Source of the DNA: Streptomyces caniferus | GTDB lineage: Bacteria; Actinomycetota; Actinomycetes; Streptomycetales; Streptomycetaceae | Assembly: GCF_009811555.1 (NCBI RefSeq) | Contig: NZ_BLIN01000003.1 | Span: 372,001-436,000, forward strand | Direction: 5' to 3' | Length of the DNA stretch: 64,000 nt | Shown: in pieces, positions 8,857 to 17,801 of the stretch | Numbering within the stretch: the stretch's first letter is position 1 | Layout of the letters: every line of letters begins with the position of its first letter | The notes under the pieces: model-generated | Database searches by the model: none | What the model was told of the DNA's origin: nothing | What the model saw: the letters and a program-made list of their open reading frames with translations, nothing else | Program-made: the position numbers and the translations under genes

Positions 8857-10884
8857 GTGACGACGTCGAATCCTTTCTTCGAGCCGAGCGGTCTGCCCTA
8901 CGAACTGCCGCCCTTCGCGCGGATCCGGAACGAACACTTTCTCCCTGCCTTCGCCCATGGCATAGCCGAGCAGTTGGACGAGGTGGCGGCGATCGGCGCC
9001 TGCACCGAGCCGGCGACCTTCGAGAACACCGTGGAGGCGCTGGAGCGCAGCGGCGCGGTACTGGGCCGGGTGTGCAGGGTGTTCTTCAACAAGGTGGCGA
9101 CGGACACCGACGAGGAGATCCAGGCGATCGAGGTCGAGATCGCTCCCCGGCTGGCCGCCCATGACGATGCGCTGCTGCTCGACTCCGCACTGTTCGCCCG
9201 GCTGGACGCGCTCTTCGACCGGCGCGAGCAGCTCGGCGCGGACGCGGAGCAGGTGCGGCTGCTGGAGCGCCACCACTCGAACCGGGTCCGGGCCGGCGCG
9301 CGGCTCGCCCCCGAACAACAGCAGCGCCTGCGCGAGCTGAATGCCGCGATCGCCGCCCGGAGCACCGAGTTCGGGCAGAACCTCCGGGCGGCCACCGCGG
9401 CCGCCACCCTCGTGGTGGACCGTGCCGAGGAGCTGTCCGGTCTGCCCGCGGACCAGATCGCGGCCGCCGCGGCGAACGCCCGGGCGCTGGGTCACGAGGG
9501 GAAGTTCGCGCTCGTCCTGAAGAACTTCTCCCAGCAGAGCGAGCTCGCCGCGCTGGACGACCCCGCGCTGCGCGAGCGTCTGCTCACCGCCTCCCTCGGG
9601 CGCGGCATCGAGACCAATGGCCCGGTCGCCGTCGCCCTGGCCGGCCTGCGCGCCGAGCGCGCCGCGCTGCTCGGCCACCCCAGCCATGCCGCCTGGGAGG
9701 TCGCGGACCGGACCGCCGGCACCACCGAAGCCGTCGAGGAGCTGCTCGGCCGGCTGGTCGCCCCCGCCACCGCCAATGCCGCGCGGGAGGGCGCCGCCCT
9801 GGCCGCGGCGGCGGGCGTGGAGGAGATCCGCGCGGCGGACTGGCAGTACTACTCGGAGCGGGTGCGCAAGGAGCGGTTCGCGCTCGACGCGTCGGTGCTG
9901 CGGCCCTATCTGGAGCTGGAGACCGTGCTGCACGACGGCGTCTTCCACGCTGCCGAGCTGGTCTACGGGATCACCTTCACCCCGCGCCCCGACCTGGTGC
10001 CGTACCACCCGGACGCCCGCGTCTACGAGGTGCACGACGCCGACGGCAGCCCGCTCGGCCTGTACCTCGGCGACTTCCACGCCCGTGAGTCCAAGCGGGG
10101 CGGCGCCTGGATGGACGCGCTGGTGCCGCAGTCCCGTCTGCTCGGCCACCAGCCGGTGGTGGTCAACAACCTGAACATCGCCAAGCCCCCGGCGGGCGAG
10201 CCGGTGCTGCTGACCTGGAGCGAGGTCAACACGCTGTTCCACGAGTTCGGCCATGCGCTGCACGGCCTGTTCTCCGACGTGCGCTACCCCCTCCTGTCGG
10301 GCACCCGGGTGCCGCGCGACTTCGTCGAGTTCCCCTCCCAGGTCAACGAGATGTGGGCGGACTGGCCGGAGGTGCTGGCCCACTACGCCCGGCATCACGT
10401 CACCGGCGAGCCGATGCCGGCCGAACTGCCGGCCCGGCTGCGCGAGGCGGAGAACTTCGGCGCGGGCTTCCGGATGGTGGAGCATCAGGCGGCCGCGGTG
10501 CTGGACTGGGCCTGGCACACCCTTGCCGTCGGCGAGGCCCCGGGCTCCGACGGGGCCGAGGCGTTCGAGGCGGCCGCACTGGAGCGTTACGGACTCGCGC
10601 TGTCCGCGATCCCGCCGCGCTACCGCACCGGCTACTTCGCCCATGTCTTCAGCGGCGGTTACGCGGCCGGGTACTACGGCTACCGCTGGGCCGAAGTGCT
10701 GGACGCCGACACCGTGCGCTGGTTCCACGAGAACGGGAAGACGATCCGCGAGAGCGGGGAGATCTTCCGCCGGGAACTCCTCGGCAGGGGCGGCAGTGTC
10801 GACCCGCTGGAGGCGTTTCGCGCGGTGGTCGGCCGGGACCCGGAGCTCGCGCCGCTGCTGGCGCGCCACGGGCTGGACGGCTGA
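8857..10884 (+). CDS. M3-family oligopeptidase (Dcp/OpdA-like zinc metallopeptidase)
   Basis: About 675 residues, matching the usual Dcp size. The zinc motif HEFGHALHG is near residue 461, with the further acidic ligand in the VNEMWADWPEV region and the M3 C-terminal signature GFRMVEHQAAAVLDWAWH...GGYAAGYYGYRWAEVLDAD. There is no signal peptide, so it probably cleans up peptides in the cytosol. I chose the GTG at 8857 (VTTSNPFFEPSG). It has no ribosome site but lies 9 nt after a TAGTGT -10-like box, which suggests a leaderless transcript. An open frame reaching 8620 is low-complexity. Confidence 0.9.
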   Translation: MTTSNPFFEPSGLPYELPPFARIRNEHFLPAFAHGIAEQLDEVAAIGACTEPATFENTVEALERSGAVLGRVCRVFFNKVATDTDEEIQAIEVEIAPRLAAHDDALLLDSALFARLDALFDRREQLGADAEQVRLLERHHSNRVRAGARLAPEQQQRLRELNAAIAARSTEFGQNLRAATAAATLVVDRAEELSGLPADQIAAAAANARALGHEGKFALVLKNFSQQSELAALDDPALRERLLTASLGRGIETNGPVAVALAGLRAERAALLGHPSHAAWEVADRTAGTTEAVEELLGRLVAPATANAAREGAALAAAAGVEEIRAADWQYYSERVRKERFALDASVLRPYLELETVLHDGVFHAAELVYGITFTPRPDLVPYHPDARVYEVHDADGSPLGLYLGDFHARESKRGGAWMDALVPQSRLLGHQPVVVNNLNIAKPPAGEPVLLTWSEVNTLFHEFGHALHGLFSDVRYPLLSGTRVPRDFVEFPSQVNEMWADWPEVLAHYARHHVTGEPMPAELPARLREAENFGAGFRMVEHQAAAVLDWAWHTLAVGEAPGSDGAEAFEAAALERYGLALSAIPPRYRTGYFAHVFSGGYAAGYYGYRWAEVLDADTVRWFHENGKTIRESGEIFRRELLGRGGSVDPLEAFRAVVGRDPELAPLLARHGLDG

Positions 10885-10960
10885 TTCCCGGAGCCGGTGT
10901 GCGGGCGCCCGGGCCGTGCGGAAGGCACGGGCGGTGCGGGCGCCCGGCGGCGGATGACAG

Positions 10961-10989
10961 CGGCCGCTCGATGGTGACGGGAGCGGCCG
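10961..10989. terminator. Bidirectional hairpin between convergent genes
   Basis: Arms CGGCCGCTC and GAGCGGCCG (9 bp, perfect) enclose an 11-nt loop just after the peptidase and before the end of the convergent isomerase-like gene. A looser GC-rich inverted repeat precedes it at about 10900-10945. Confidence 0.55.
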
Positions 10990-11007
10990 CCGTACCGTCG
11001 GCCGGGC

Positions 11008-11625
11008 TCAGCCGGCGACGAACCGGTGGTGCCGCTCCCCCTGGAGGCGGCCCGGCCGGAGCCTGCGGCCGAACGCGACCAGCAGCAGATCCTGTCCGGC
11101 GCCGGTCAGCGGCGTACCGCTGCCGAAGGACCAGTCGAGGTCGTCGGCGCGCAGCTCGACGCCCCTGAGGTCGGCCCCGAAGAACCTGGCGGACCGGAGG
11201 GTGACCTTCCCCAGCAGGAGGCGCACCCGGTCCTCGGGAACGCGCCGGTCGAGGCCGAGGGCGACCGTGATGTCCAGGCCGTGCACCACATCGTGCGCCA
11301 GCGCCGACGCGAGGCCGCCGACCGGCGGCTTCCACGGGTGCTCCGCATGGTGCCGGAGGAAGTGCGCGAGCTCAGCCGTCGACGCGGCGGCCGCGTCCCT
11401 GCGGGCACAGCGGTCGGTCATCCGGTGGATGCTGCCGCCCGCTCTGACGAGTTCCGCGGCCGTCCTGGCGAGGGAGTAGCGGAACCCCATCGACATATGG
11501 GCCGCGACTTCCCGTACCCGCCACCCCGTGCACAGCGTCGGCGCCTCCCACTGCTCGGCCGTCAGACCGTCCAGCAGATCGGCCAGTTCGCGGCGTTCGG
11601 CCGCGATCATCGCTTCGATTCTCAT
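11008..11625 (-). CDS. Maleylpyruvate isomerase-like mycothiol-dependent protein
   Basis: A 205-aa member of the MDMPI/DinB_2 family. The N-terminal helix has the TLCTGWRVREVAAHM motif with a metal-ligand His. A second pair sits in ALAHDVVHGLDI, and a C-terminal MDMPI_C-like part follows. Families of this type use mycothiol as cofactor for isomerisation or thiol transfer; the substrate here is unknown. ATG 11625 has GGGGGAG about 9 bases upstream, better than the longer frame to 11673. It diverges from the LysR gene, which probably controls it. Confidence 0.8.
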   Translation of the reverse strand: MRIEAMIAAERRELADLLDGLTAEQWEAPTLCTGWRVREVAAHMSMGFRYSLARTAAELVRAGGSIHRMTDRCARRDAAAASTAELAHFLRHHAEHPWKPPVGGLASALAHDVVHGLDITVALGLDRRVPEDRVRLLLGKVTLRSARFFGADLRGVELRADDLDWSFGSGTPLTGAGQDLLLVAFGRRLRPGRLQGERHHRFVAG

Positions 11626-11721
11626 CCGTGCACTCCCCCGGAGCTCATGGGCGTTCCTTCTCTCCTCGCGCATGGCACGGGCGGCTCTCTCGTTCCCGAC
11701 CCGCCCGAACTACCCGCTTCC

Positions 11722-11780
11722 ACAAGGGTCTTGTCACCTTCGCCATAAGTCCAAGAGCTTGCTGTTCTCCTCCCTAGAAT
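11722..11780. promoter_or_regulatory. LysR divergent control region
   Basis: Between the isomerase-like and LysR genes lie two CAAG/CTTG inverted repeats: ACAAG-GGT-CTTGT at 11722-11734 and CAAG-AG-CTTG at 11752-11761. A TAGAAT -10-like box follows at 11775-11780, only 9 nt from the LysR ATG, suggesting a leaderless or nearly leaderless mRNA. LysR regulators usually bind such paired dyads in divergent promoters. Assignment is inferred from position. Confidence 0.45.
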
Positions 11781-11788
11781 CAGTGGTT

Positions 11789-12790
11789 ATGGAACTTCGG
11801 CAGCTGCAGTACTTCGTCGCGGTGGTGGAGGAGGCCAACTTCACCCGTGCGGCCGCCCGGCTGCATCTGGCGCAGCCAGGGGTGAGTGCCCAGATCCGGC
11901 AGCTGGAGCGGGAGTTGGGGCAGCCGCTGCTCGACCGCTCCGGCCGTTCGGTGACCACGACGGAGGTGGGCGAGAGCGTCCTTCCGTATGCGCGGGCCGC
12001 GCTCGCCGCCGTCGAGGAGATCCGGCAGACCGTGGACGAGTTCGGCGGGCTGCTGCGCGGTCGCGTCCGGGTCGGGCTGGTCTCCGGCGCCAGCACCCGC
12101 CGGTTCGATCTGGCGTCGCTGCTGGCCGATTTCCACGATGCGCACCCGCAGGTCGAGATCTCCCTCACCGAGGACACCTCCGAGCGGATGCTCGGCGCGC
12201 TGCACAGCGGGGCACTCGACCTCGCCGTGATCGGGCTCGCGACGGAGGAACCGCCGGCGGGCCTCTCCTGCCAGGTCGTGGTCGACGAGCCCCTGGTCGC
12301 CGCCGTCGCGCCCGACGACCCCCTCCTGGCGACCCACGCCGACCGCATGAGCGTCCCGCTGGCCGCGCTCCGCGACCGCCCGTTGATCAGTCTGCCGCGC
12401 GGTACCGGGCTGCGCGGGGTGCTCGAACGCTGCTGCGCGCAGGCCGGTTTCCGGCCCCGCATCGCCTTCGAGGCGGCCGTGCCTCAGGTGCTGGCGCGGC
12501 TGGCCGCCCGTGGTCTCGGCGTGGCCGTCCTCCCGGCGCTGCCGGCGGACGAGGCGGCAGCCGCCGGGCTGCGGACGCTGGAGATCACCGGGCCGCGGAT
12601 GCGCGGCCGGGTCGCCCTGACCTGGCGGACGGAGGGGCCCGCCGGCCCCGCGGCCAGGTCCCTCCTGGGACGGCTGCGGGCCGGCCTTCCCCACCCCGCA
12701 GCCCGCGGGGAGTCACCCGCCGGACCGCGGACCGGGCACGCCCGGCCCGCCGCGGCCGGCGGCTGTGCTCACCAGGCCGCGGGCGCGTAG
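11789..12790 (+). CDS. LysR-family transcriptional regulator
   Basis: A 333-aa protein with the LysR winged helix at residues 1-60 (MELRQLQYFVAVVEEANFTRAAARLHLAQPG, QIRQLERELGQPLLDR) and a periplasmic-binding-like effector domain (about 90-290). The tail of about 35 residues is Ala/Pro-rich and overlaps the 3' end of the convergent SDR gene by 22 bp. It stands divergent to the mycothiol-dependent isomerase-like gene, the classical arrangement for a LysR regulator and its target. The inducer is unknown. Confidence 0.9.
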   Translation: MELRQLQYFVAVVEEANFTRAAARLHLAQPGVSAQIRQLERELGQPLLDRSGRSVTTTEVGESVLPYARAALAAVEEIRQTVDEFGGLLRGRVRVGLVSGASTRRFDLASLLADFHDAHPQVEISLTEDTSERMLGALHSGALDLAVIGLATEEPPAGLSCQVVVDEPLVAAVAPDDPLLATHADRMSVPLAALRDRPLISLPRGTGLRGVLERCCAQAGFRPRIAFEAAVPQVLARLAARGLGVAVLPALPADEAAAAGLRTLEITGPRMRGRVALTWRTEGPAGPAARSLLGRLRAGLPHPAARGESPAGPRTGHARPAAAGGCAHQAAGA

Positions 12791-14229
12791 TCCTTCAGGA
12801 AGCAGCCGAACAGGTCCTCACCCGACTCGCCGCGGACGATCGGGTCGTACACCCGGGCCGCACCGTCGACCAGGTCGAGGGGAGCGTGGAAGCCCTCCGC
12901 GGCCAGGCGCATCTTGTCGGGGTGCGGGCGCTCGTCGGTGATCCAGCCGGTGTCCACGGCCGTCATGAGGATGCCGTCGGTCTCCAGCATTTCCCGGGCG
13001 CTGGTCCGGGTGAGCATGTTCAGCGCCGCCTTGGCCATATTGGTGTGCGGATGGCCCGCGCCCTTGTAGCCGCGGCTGAACTGGCCTTCCATGGCCGAGA
13101 CGTTGACCACGTACTTACGGCGCGCCGCGGCCGCCGCCATCGCCGGGCGCAGCCTGCTCACCAGCAGGAAGGGTGCCGTCATATTGCACAGCTGGACTTC
13201 CAGGAGTTCGACCGGGTCGACCTGGTCCACCTTCTGGATCCAGGTGTTGGTCGCGTCCAGGTCCGGTACGAGACCGCCGGCGTCGATCGCGGTGCCCGCC
13301 TCGATCCGGGCGGGGGTGACGGAGCCCGTGGTCAGGGCGAGGGCGGTGAGGTCCTCGGCGGTCAGCGCGCCGGGGGTGGCGGAGGCGGCGGTGAGGGCGG
13401 CGGGAGCGCCGCTGCCGAAGTGACCGAGGACCACGGAGGCGGGCAGTTCCCCGGCGGGCAGCGGGGCGGACTCGGCAGCGATCAGCTGGCCGTACGCCTC
13501 GGGAGAGCGGCGGACGGTCTGGGCGGCGTTGTTGATCAGGATGTCGAGCGGGCCCTCGGCGCTCACTGAGTCGGCGAGGGCGATGACCTGCGCCGGGTCC
13601 CGGAGATCGATTCCGACGATCTTCAGCCGGTGCAGCCACTCCCCGCTGTCCGGCATCGCCTTGAAGCGGCGGATGGCGTCCGTCGGGAAGCGGGTGGTGA
13701 TGGTGGTGTGGGCGCCGTCCCGCAGCAGGCGGAGGGCGATATACATGCCGATCTTGGCCCGGCCGCCGGTGAGCAGTGCGCGCCGGCCGCTGAGGTCCGT
13801 ACGGGCGTCGCGGCGGGACCGGTTCTCCTTGGCGCAGGGCGGGCAGAGCTGGTGGTAGAAGGCGTCGACCTCGATGTAGCGGCTCTTGCAGGTGTAGCAG
13901 GACCTGGGCCGCTCCAGGATTCCGGCGATCTCGGTGGTCACGGAGCTGGTGAGAGCCAGGCCCTGGGTCTCGTCGTCGATCCGGTCGGGCGCGCCGGTGG
14001 CCGTGGCCGCGGTGATGGCCCTGTCGTTGGCGGTCTTGGCGGCGCGGCGTTCCTGCCGGCGGCGCTGCTTCACCTTGCGGTAGATGCCGGCGGTGGCGCG
14101 TCGTATGGCGATCGCGTCCGGGTGGTCGACGGGCAGCGCGTCGAGTTCTTCGAGCACGCTCAGGCAGACCGCCATCCGCTCCGAGTCGATACCCGTGCCA
14201 TCGGCCCGGCCTGTTTCGGTCACCGTCAT
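12769..14229 (-). CDS. SDR-family oxidoreductase with internal zinc ribbon and atypical active site
   Basis: A 486-aa protein, twice the usual SDR length. Residues 1-105 are mostly helical with an Arg/Lys-rich patch (KVKQRRRQERRAAK). A CxxC-x16-CxxC putative zinc ribbon follows (CYTCK...CPPCAK). The Rossmann domain starts with TGGRAKIGMYIA, has NNAA, and ends near VDTGW. At the usual YxxxK position the Lys (about K400) is present in HPHTNMAKAAL but the residue four before it is Thr, so the classical Tyr is absent. It may be a divergent enzyme or a binding protein. ATG 14229 has AGGGAAG upstream; 13 further in-frame residues are possible. Confidence 0.75.
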   Translation of the reverse strand: MTVTETGRADGTGIDSERMAVCLSVLEELDALPVDHPDAIAIRRATAGIYRKVKQRRRQERRAAKTANDRAITAATATGAPDRIDDETQGLALTSSVTTEIAGILERPRSCYTCKSRYIEVDAFYHQLCPPCAKENRSRRDARTDLSGRRALLTGGRAKIGMYIALRLLRDGAHTTITTRFPTDAIRRFKAMPDSGEWLHRLKIVGIDLRDPAQVIALADSVSAEGPLDILINNAAQTVRRSPEAYGQLIAAESAPLPAGELPASVVLGHFGSGAPAALTAASATPGALTAEDLTALALTTGSVTPARIEAGTAIDAGGLVPDLDATNTWIQKVDQVDPVELLEVQLCNMTAPFLLVSRLRPAMAAAAARRKYVVNVSAMEGQFSRGYKGAGHPHTNMAKAALNMLTRTSAREMLETDGILMTAVDTGWITDERPHPDKMRLAAEGFHAPLDLVDGAARVYDPIVRGESGEDLFGCFLKDYAPAAW

Positions 14230-14458
14230 CGCCGCTGCCGCTTCCCTGGGATCGTGTGTTCTATTCAAGCTTCGGCGGAACTTTACGTAGACGGGGGCTG
14301 CAGCGCCAAACCCGTCAGGTGCGCCCGTGCCGGTGGGCCGCGGCGCCGGGGGACGCGACGGCGCCCCCTGAGCACGCGCCGCGGCGCCGGACCGGTCACC
14401 GGCGAGGGACCCGGCGCTCCACCCGCACCGGGCCCCTCCCCTGCGTCGCTGTCGACCG

Positions 14459-17059
14459 TCAGTGAGCCGTGTCGTGGCTCAGCTCGATGTCGAACGCGCT
14501 GTTCCCGTCGGCCCCGAGGTGCAGTGGGGCGGCGACCGGCGGGTAGCCGGCGGCGATCAGGGTGTACTCGCCGCTGTCGAGGTCGGTGAAGACGTACTCA
14601 CCGTCCTGGCCGCTGGTGGCGGTGGCCACCACGTTGCCCGCGGGATCCAGCAGGGTCACCCGGGCGTCGTCCACCGGGCCGCCGCGGACCGTACGGACGG
14701 TGCCGCGGACCTGGGCGCCGAGCGTCAGCCGGACCTCGTACCAGTTGCGGCTGCCGGAGCCGACCTCCACCTGGAGGGCGGACGGGCGGTGGTGCTCGGC
14801 GCTGACCGCCAGGGTGTAGCTGCCCGGGGTCAGCTCACCGAACGCGAAGCCGCCGTCCTGGCCGGCCACGCCCGAGGCCACGACCTCGCCGCGGACGTCG
14901 GTGGCCACGACGAGGGCGCCGGGCACCGGGTCGTCGCCCTTCTCCTCGCGGACCTCGCCCGAGAGACCGGCCGCGCCGCTGAGGGTCAGGTCGAACGACA
15001 CGGGCTCGCCGCCCACCACCACGGTCACGGCCTGCGGCCGGCGGGCCCCCGCCGAGCCGATCAGTACGTACGTGCCGGCGCCCGTCGTGGGCAGGGCATA
15101 GCCGCCGTCGTCCGCGGTCGACGTACGGCCGAGCTGCCGGCCGCCGACGCTGATCAGGGTGACCGCGGCCTGCGCCACCGGCCTCCCGTCGCCGTCCCGC
15201 ACGGTTCCCCGGATCACCGGGCCGGTGGCGCCGGCCGCGGCGCCCGAGGGGGCCGCGGCGAGGACCGGTACGGCGTCGGCGGCCGGCGCATCGGCCGGCT
15301 CGGCCGGCGCCTGTGCGCCCGCGCCGTCGGCATCGACGGTCACGCCTTCGGCGCCCCCCACCGCTCCCGCGGCGGACTCCGCCTCGGCCTGGGCCCGTGC
15401 CTGCAGACCGGAGATCTGCCGCAGCGGCACCTCCTTGATGAACCACATCAGCACGAAGGCCAGGGCGACGACGATCGCGCCCATGAGGAACACGGTGTGC
15501 ATCGAGTCGGCGAAGCCGCGCTTGAACGGCTCGGCCAGCCGCGGGTCCAGGTGCTGGATGAACGACGAATCGCTGAGCACGCCCGAGGAGTTGCCGTTGC
15601 CGGGGTGCTTGAGCATGTCCAGCACGGGCTTGTTGGCGGGGTCGTGCAGCACCGCGGGATCGCGCAGTGCGGCCTGGAAGCGCTCGGTGGAGGCGGCGTC
15701 CTTGAACGCCGAGGAGATCTTGTCACCGACCGTGCTGAACAGCACCGACAGGAAGATCGCGGTACCCGCCGTGGCGCCCATCTGCCGGAAGAACGTGGAC
15801 GAGGCGGTCGCCACGCCCATGTCCCGCGGCGGCACCGCGTTCTGCACGGCCAGCACCAGGGTCTGCATGCATCCGCCCAGGCCCAGGCCGAAGACCAGCA
15901 TGTACACCATGGTCTCCCACAGCGGGGTGTCCCACTGGACCCGGAAGTGGAAGAGGAGCATCGCCGCGATCATCAGCGCGGTGCCGATGATCGGGAAGAT
16001 CTTGTAGCGGCCGGTCTTCGAGGTGATCTGGCCCGAGGCAATGGAGGCGATGAACATGCCCGCCATCAGCGGCAGCATTTCCAGGCCCGACTTGGTGGGG
16101 CTGGCGCCCTTCACGAGCTGGAGGTACTGCGGGATCATCAGCATCCCGCCGAACATGCCCATACCGATCAGCACGGACAGCAGGCTGGTCTTGCTGAAGG
16201 TGCCGTTGCGGAACAGCCGCATCGGAATCAGCGCGTCGTCGCCGATCCACCGCTCGACGAAGATCCAGGCGATGATGCCGACCACGCCGATGACATAACA
16301 GGCGATCGACCGGGACGAGTCCCAGCCCCACTCCCGGCCCTGCTCCGCGACGAGCAGCAGCGGAACGACACCGACGGAGATGGTGAGCGCGCCCCACCAG
16401 TCGATGCGGTGATCGCGCCTGGTGTGCGGGATGTTGAGCACCTTCGCGACCACGAACAGCGCGATGATGCCGATCGGCACGTTGACCAGGAAGACCCAGC
16501 GCCAGCCGGTGATGCCCAGCAGCTGGTCCTGCCCGGCGAGGGCCCCGCCGATCAGCGGTCCGGCGACGCTGGAGGTGGCGAAGGTGCCCAGCATGTAGCC
16601 CTGGTAGCGGGCGCGTTCCCGGGGCGGGACGATGTCACCGATGATCGCCAGTGCCAGCGACATCAGACCGCCGGCGCCCAGGCCCTGCACCGCCCGGAAG
16701 GCGGCGAGTTCGGTCATCGAGGTGGAGAACGTGCACAGCACCGAACCCGCGACGAAGATGCTGATCGCGGCCAGGTAGTACGGCTTGCGGCCGTGCAGGT
16801 CGGACAGCTTGCCGTACAGCGGTGTGGCGATCGTCGAGGTGATCAGGTAGGCGGTGGTCGCCCAGGCCTGCTCGCTGAGGCCGTGCAGATCGTCGGCGAT
16901 GGTGCGGATGGAGGTGCTGACGATGGTCTGGTCGAGCGCGGCCAGGAACATCCCCAGCATCAAGCCGCTGAGGATGGTGAGGATCTGACGATGGCTCAGG
17001 ATTCCGGGTTCGGGTATCGCCTCGGCTCCCGCGGCGGGCGGGGAGGTGGCTGTGCTCAT
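14459..17059 (-). CDS. DHA2-type MFS drug transporter with three C-terminal CarboxypepD_reg-like domains
   Basis: An 866-aa protein. Residues about 20-545 form a 14-helix EmrB/QacA transporter with motif LYGKLSDLHGRKPYY (motif A) and a DQTIVSTS motif D1-like start. A 60-residue Ala/Glu-rich linker leads to three beta-sandwich repeats of about 85 residues beginning near 615, 700 and 785 (IRGTVRDGDGRPV, LSGEVREEKGDDPV, VRGTVRTVRGGPV), each with a DGGY/DGGF/DGEY turn. These resemble carboxypeptidase regulatory-like domains. Drug efflux is the likely role; the tail's role is unknown. ATG 17059 overlaps the MarR stop by 4 bp, so translation is coupled. Confidence 0.88.
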   Translation of the reverse strand: MSTATSPPAAGAEAIPEPGILSHRQILTILSGLMLGMFLAALDQTIVSTSIRTIADDLHGLSEQAWATTAYLITSTIATPLYGKLSDLHGRKPYYLAAISIFVAGSVLCTFSTSMTELAAFRAVQGLGAGGLMSLALAIIGDIVPPRERARYQGYMLGTFATSSVAGPLIGGALAGQDQLLGITGWRWVFLVNVPIGIIALFVVAKVLNIPHTRRDHRIDWWGALTISVGVVPLLLVAEQGREWGWDSSRSIACYVIGVVGIIAWIFVERWIGDDALIPMRLFRNGTFSKTSLLSVLIGMGMFGGMLMIPQYLQLVKGASPTKSGLEMLPLMAGMFIASIASGQITSKTGRYKIFPIIGTALMIAAMLLFHFRVQWDTPLWETMVYMLVFGLGLGGCMQTLVLAVQNAVPPRDMGVATASSTFFRQMGATAGTAIFLSVLFSTVGDKISSAFKDAASTERFQAALRDPAVLHDPANKPVLDMLKHPGNGNSSGVLSDSSFIQHLDPRLAEPFKRGFADSMHTVFLMGAIVVALAFVLMWFIKEVPLRQISGLQARAQAEAESAAGAVGGAEGVTVDADGAGAQAPAEPADAPAADAVPVLAAAPSGAAAGATGPVIRGTVRDGDGRPVAQAAVTLISVGGRQLGRTSTADDGGYALPTTGAGTYVLIGSAGARRPQAVTVVVGGEPVSFDLTLSGAAGLSGEVREEKGDDPVPGALVVATDVRGEVVASGVAGQDGGFAFGELTPGSYTLAVSAEHHRPSALQVEVGSGSRNWYEVRLTLGAQVRGTVRTVRGGPVDDARVTLLDPAGNVVATATSGQDGEYVFTDLDSGEYTLIAAGYPPVAAPLHLGADGNSAFDIELSHDTAH

Positions 17060-17607
17060 GTACGTATGTCTCCCTGCTCCACGGCCCCGCCCTGGTCTCC
17101 CCCGGGGCCCAGCCGTGTGTGTTGTCGTTCTGCCATGTCCTCGTTGAGACGGCCCAGCAGCCGGATGAGGTCGGCCCGGTCGTCGGGCGACCACGGTTCG
17201 AGGAGCGCGGCCAGTTCGGCATCGCGCTGACGGCGGTAGTGCGCGAACGCCGCGCGTCCCGCGTCGGTCGCCGCCAGCAACGACCCCCGGCGGTCCTCCG
17301 GGTCGGGGCGCCGGGTCACCAGCCCGCGCTCGACCAGCGAGCGCACCTGACGGCTGACGGTCGACAGATCGAGGAACGCGTCGACGGCCAGATCGGTCGC
17401 CCGCTGGTCCCCGCCCACCACCAGCCGGGCCAGCAGCACCCGGTCGGCGGCGCCACCGTCGGTCTTGGCGCGCTGTTTCCACGCCGCGATCAGCCGGGAG
17501 AAGCGGACGATCTCCGTCCCCAGCCCGGCGGCCGCCTCGTCCAGCCCCGACGAGGCGGTGATCTGCCCAGCAGCCCGGTCGCAGGCATGGACCGTGCCCT
17601 TGCTCAT
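17056..17607 (-). CDS. MarR-family repressor
   Basis: A 183-aa winged-helix protein with a MarR core: LSTVSRQVRSLVERGLVTRRPDPEDRRGSLLAATDAG contains the recognition helix and the DxR wing. It is the first gene of a two-gene operon and ends in ATGA shared with the transporter start. It probably represses the operon through the dyad at 17646-17664 and is released by a drug-like ligand. ATG 17607 was chosen at the conserved start of the predicted fold; the frame remains open to 17742 across the operator. Confidence 0.88.
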   Translation of the reverse strand: MSKGTVHACDRAAGQITASSGLDEAAAGLGTEIVRFSRLIAAWKQRAKTDGGAADRVLLARLVVGGDQRATDLAVDAFLDLSTVSRQVRSLVERGLVTRRPDPEDRRGSLLAATDAGRAAFAHYRRQRDAELAALLEPWSPDDRADLIRLLGRLNEDMAERQHTRLGPGGDQGGAVEQGDIRT

Positions 17608-17645
17608 CGTCGTGATCCTTCGCGGTGAAGTTGTCCGCTGATTAC

Positions 17646-17664
17646 CTTGCTTGTATCCAGCAAG
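17646..17664. promoter_or_regulatory. Probable MarR operator
   Basis: A dyad CTTGCT-N7-AGCAAG lies 38 bp upstream of the MarR start and about 137 bp upstream of the divergent PPOX gene. Its symmetry and place fit autoregulation. An additional CTTG/CAAG overlap extends the dyad. Confidence 0.55.
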
Positions 17665-17801
17665 CATAGCGGCTGGAACCGACTGCTCGGCACCACCCAA
17701 CACCGGGTCACGGGAGAGGGGATGGGGGGTGAGAAGCTGCACCCGGCGGCACCGGCAGACCGGAGAGACCGCCGCACCCTCCGACCGGCCAGGAGACCCT
17801 T

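Noticed and set aside
14462..17230. A 922-codon open frame on the plus strand opposite the MFS transporter
   Set aside because: It is antisense to a well-supported gene, has low-complexity His/Gly/Gln-rich composition and no start site. It is a shadow frame of high-GC DNA, as are the other long antisense frames such as 23641-27153 and 44728-46773.
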